Source: Pholiota molesta (taxonomy: Eukaryota > Basidiomycota > Agaricomycetes > Agaricales > Strophariaceae). From it: a DNA stretch of 64,000 bases. Position 1 is the stretch's first letter; every line of letters begins with the position of its first letter. Below, in pieces: positions 60,661 to 64,000 of the stretch. The translations under genes were made by a program, and so were the position numbers. The stretch lies in contig JACGCK010000164.1 in NCBI GenBank assembly GCA_014925825.1, positions 1-64,000 on the forward strand, in the 5' to 3' direction. Below the pieces are notes generated by a model that saw nothing but the letters and a program-made list of their open reading frames with translations, was not told the DNA's origin and ran no database searches.

Positions 60661-62559
60661 ACTGGACCTTCCGCTCGTCGCCGTCGCCGTCGTCCTCGTT
60701 GGGAGTGGACGTGCGCTTTCCTCCTGGCTACGGCGCCGTTCGCCGGCTCGGACGAGGCTCCCTCCCGCGGGCCCTCTCCACCTCGTCTGCATGCCGCAGA
60801 AGGCGGCGCGCGTTGATTTCGAATCGTATCGACGCTGGGCGAAAACGGCGCTACCGGCGTGAAGGCTGTAATGCGGTGAGTAAGGCCTCTACGGTGCAGG
60901 CAGACAGGGTAGGGCTCGCTGATTTTCCTGCAGCGGAGCAGCGGCGTTGCCGCTCTCGTCTTGCCGCTGCCACGCCGCGAGTCGTCCATTAGATATCCCA
61001 GCGGCGTGGTTTCGTTGCGTCCGTAGATAGCCCTTGCCGTTGTTGCAGGAGTGTCGTCCGTGCGCCGCCGGTGTGCCTGGCTTACTGCTGTGAGCGTGAT
61101 GCTGGATGGAGCGGAGAGGAGACGAAATCTACCCAGCTGGGAGCAATTGCGCATGGACCACGATCGGTGGGATTAGAAGTCTGACGCTCGCGCGATGTGC
61201 GCCGATATCGTCCAGGTCTCCTGTCACGCGCGCTCCGTTCGTCGGCGTGGTCTTTGTGTGTCGCTCTGGAAGTGCGGCTGCAAGTTCTTGGTAAGTTCAG
61301 CGCTCGTTGACGTTGTCGCGCAGCTGTGCACCAGTGCTCTCGTCCCTACCCGCTCGAAAGTCGAGCCATGCGTTCGTTGCATATCTAGCGTCGTATATGG
61401 TGCGGGCCTGGGGCGCTCTCTGTGGTAGTGGTATCGTCTCAGGGCCGCCGTGTTGCCTAGCTCAATGCTATTAAGTAGCGTGACACTGAGAGGAGGGGAG
61501 CGCCACACACCTAGAGCTGCGCGCTGTCGGGGCTGCTTGCTGCTGCACGCCGTAATGCGCATGAACGACCCCAGCCTATCCATACGATCTGGATGTTTGC
61601 TGCTCGCCGGGAGGGCTCCGATATCTTCTTCGCGCTCGCCGGCCCATCAAGTTCCGTGGTGTTGCTGCTCTGGAGGTGCGGTGACTTGATATACGGCCCC
61701 GTCTGCTCTGATCTCGCTGCACTGATGTTGTACTCGCGGTCCTGAGGGAAGATGTATGCGGCGGAGGGTGTTCTTGTCGCATCGAGGAGACGAATGCGCG
61801 GCGGGATGGGGACATGGTGTGCTGGACCGTTATAGGCTGTGTGTAAACGAGACGGCGGACGCGTCAATGGCGTGCTTCCGTCGCCGGTGGTGCGTGGTCG
61901 TATGCTAGGTAAGTGATGGTGCGTCCTTGCGAAGTTGGCCGCTGGATGTTGAGCGGGGTGATGACGTTGGCGCTGTGACGAGCACGTTGGTAAGATTGAG
62001 AGTTTACCCGTCGATGCCGTCGTCACTCATCGGCGCCCCGTGTCGCGGAAAACGACGTCGGCAGCCATCGTCGTTGCTGTCCAGAGCGCGCGGATGAGTT
62101 GACCGGCTCGCATCGTACAGATGAGACGTACCGGATTATGATTGCTGAGCGATCGTGCACGATGGCGCTTGATCTACACGAGGCGCTGCCGTTGTGGGCG
62201 CGCGGATGGTGAGGTTGTACGCGCGTCGTCTGCAGCGATGCGGAGGCTGGAAGGGACAGCGCGAGGGATGGCGGAAGGCGCGAAAGGCGGAGGAAAACAG
62301 CGTGGAAACGAGAGAGGGCGGAACGGAACGGGCACGGAACGGGTCTGTGTGTGCTCCGGAATGCGGATGGGCGGACATTCAGCACGGGGTCCTGGGTTGA
62401 CGAGCGAGTCGGCGACCACGCAGAGGAGCACGGAACCGGTTTTCACTGGGCCACTTCATGACCACAAGCCGGGGGTGGGTCGAAAACAGCGCGAGCGAGT
62501 GCACAGCGCATGCGATAAACGGCGGTGCGAGAGCAGGCTACCACTTCCAAACCAGGACG

Positions 62560-64000
62560 CGACCGTGACTCCGTTCTCGGGCGAGGTCACGTCCAAGATT
62601 ACAGTAGTAAGTAACGCATGCGTGACAATATTCCTCATTTTCCACCATGAACTCCAACGATCTCTTTTCGTTTCTCGACGATGCCGCAGAAGACGACGAA
62701 ATCCACAATGAGGAACCCATGGAACAGGACCGCCCTCCCAAGTCAAGTTTGCAAAAACGAAAAGCAGACACCCCACCACCGGCGGTTGATGCGCAAACCG
62801 CGAATGGCGATGACGCCGACGTGAACATGGACGGCGCAGGACCTTCGGTCCCCAAAAAGCCTAGGCTATCTTCGCCCAAGCCTGTCGTTCTGGACGACTT
62901 TGAGACGGAGGCCAAGCGGGAAGTGGCAGCGAGTGCTGGTTTGACAGGCACAGCGGAGGCGGGCCCGCGGCTAGAACTTAAACACCAGGCGAGTATTTCT
63001 TTCCATGCACATAGACTGATGCTCATCCGTGCTTTTATAGGTTCGCCACCAAGTGGCAGTACCCCTGGGTATAACTACATCCCTATATCCAAGCACGTCC
63101 CTCCTGCAAAGCCTGATCGTGAATACAAGTTCGAACTGGATCCATTTCAGAGGGTGTCGGTGTATGCGATACAACGGAACGAAAGTGTCCTTGTTTCTGC
63201 GCATACTAGTGCCGGAAAAACGGTCGTAGCAGAATATGCCATCGCACAATGTCTCAATAGAAAACAGAGAGTCATTTATACCAGTCCCATCAAGGTTCTT
63301 ATCCGTTTGAGCGTCCAAGCATGAAGCCTTCGTTTACATTGAGTTCTCTAGGCACTAAGCAATCAGAAATATCGAGAAATGTTGGCCGAATTTGGAGATG
63401 TCGGTCTCATGACGGGAGACGTTACTATCAATCCTTCAGCAACATGTTTGGTGATGACTACCGAGGTGAGTACATTGTGTATTTTGTACAAAGATCATGA
63501 CTCACTACATCCCACAGATTCTTCGGTCGATGCTATACCGTGGATCCGAAATCATGCGCGAAGTAGCCTGGGTCATCTTCGACGAAATTCATTACATGCG
63601 CGACAAGGAGCGTGGTGTCGTCTGGGAAGAGACTATCATCCTTCTACCCCACACCGTTCGCTATGTCTTCCTTTCCGCCACCATCCCGAACGCAATGCAA
63701 TTCGCAGAATGGATTTGCAAGTCGCACGAACACCATGTCACGTCGTCTATACCGATTTCCGACCGACGCCGCTTCAACATTATCTTTTCCCTGCAGGCGG
63801 CGAGGGTATCTACTTGGTCGTAAATGAAAAAGGAGAATTCCGGGAAGACAATTTCAGCAAAGCCATGGGGAAGCTGCAAGACAGCATGGGCGAGGATCCT
63901 GCGGACGCAAAAGGCGGTAAAGGGAGGAAAGGAAAGACAAAAAAGGGTGGAAAGAAAGAAGGTGAGTAACGTCCTGACACTTCGTAATATTTCCACTCAC
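62560..64000. repeat. Tandem array unit 4 (truncated by the window end)
   Basis: Starts like unit 3 and runs off the window inside intron 4 of its MTR4 fragment. Whether this copy continues into a complete MTR4 gene cannot be seen here. Confidence 0.9.
62647..64000 (+). pseudogene. MTR4-like helicase copy 4, partial, with two one-base deletions
   Basis: Starts as copy 3 and is cut by the window end in intron 4. One C is missing in the exon 2 run near 63062 (five C in copy 2, four here), and one A near 63732 (GAACACC for GAACAACC). Both break the frame. Exons 3 and most of 4 are otherwise intact. The downstream continuation is the key missing piece of information. Confidence 0.7.

Larger units (their letters stand above)
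53856..62559. repeat. Tandem array unit 3 (8704 bp)
   Basis: Nearly identical to unit 2 except for scattered single-base insertions and deletions, and identical in promoter and exon-1 haplotype to unit 4 (residues IHNEEP and PRL in exon 1). Confidence 0.9.

Noticed and set aside
36427..64000. The array as a Helitron or other named transposon
   Set aside because: No Rep-helicase, transposase, integrase or RT motif and no evident terminal inverted repeats or target duplication at the visible left edge. The right edge is outside the window, so this stays open but unsupported.
36427..64000. The array as a subtelomeric helicase repeat (TLH/Y'-like)
   Set aside because: The helicase is MTR4-type (DEIH, Ski2-like), not RecQ-type, and I noticed no telomeric TTAGGG tracts.

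Overview
The window looks like nuclear DNA of a filamentous basidiomycete, most likely an Agaricomycete. Genes are split by many short GT-AG introns (about 50-70 nt) and contain micro-exons. Promoters carry TATA boxes followed by CT-rich leaders. The gene set fits a wood or litter fungus: a GH95 fucosidase, KRE6/SKN1-type GH16, GT2, HET protein, catalase and MTR4. The class is inferred from gene style and remembered family features, not from a search.

Layout. 1.7-10.1 kb: three tandem O-methyltransferase paralogues on +. 10.2-11.5 kb (-): a GNAT acetyltransferase domain fused to an Mss4/Dss4-like zinc domain. 11.8-15.6 kb (-): a secreted GH95 alpha-L-fucosidase. 16.0 kb: an intron-containing tRNA-Gly(GCC). 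16.1-19.1 kb: gene-poor, with short repeats. 19.1-24.9 kb (-) and 25.2-27.8 kb (+): a divergent pair of cell-wall-type membrane genes, a processive GT2 and a KRE6/SKN1-like GH16 whose catalytic acid signature is gone. 28.5-31.3 kb (-): a HET-domain gene cut by a 934-bp foldback element with a 6-bp target duplication. 31.3-33.6 kb: a gene-poor stretch with a possible Copia relic. 33.7-35.8 kb (+): a catalase.

From 36.4 kb to the end lies a head-to-tail array of about 8.7-kb units: three complete and a fourth cut by the window edge. Each unit starts with the 5' half of an MTR4 exosome-helicase gene. The fragment covers the whole RecA1-RecA2 core and stops at the same splice donor, right after motif VI. 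It is followed by about 6.6 kb of unrecognised sequence. That spacer holds a spaced degenerate motif family, a conserved 67-codon reading frame, and a TATA-led region with consensus introns. Copy 1 differs from copies 2-4 mostly at synonymous sites. Copies 2-4 are nearly identical apart from single-base indels. This array is the strongest candidate for something undescribed.

Conserved genes outside the array (GH16, catalase) also carry isolated one-base frameshifts, mostly in homopolymer-rich stretches. Residual long-read assembly errors must therefore be excluded before any copy is called a pseudogene.
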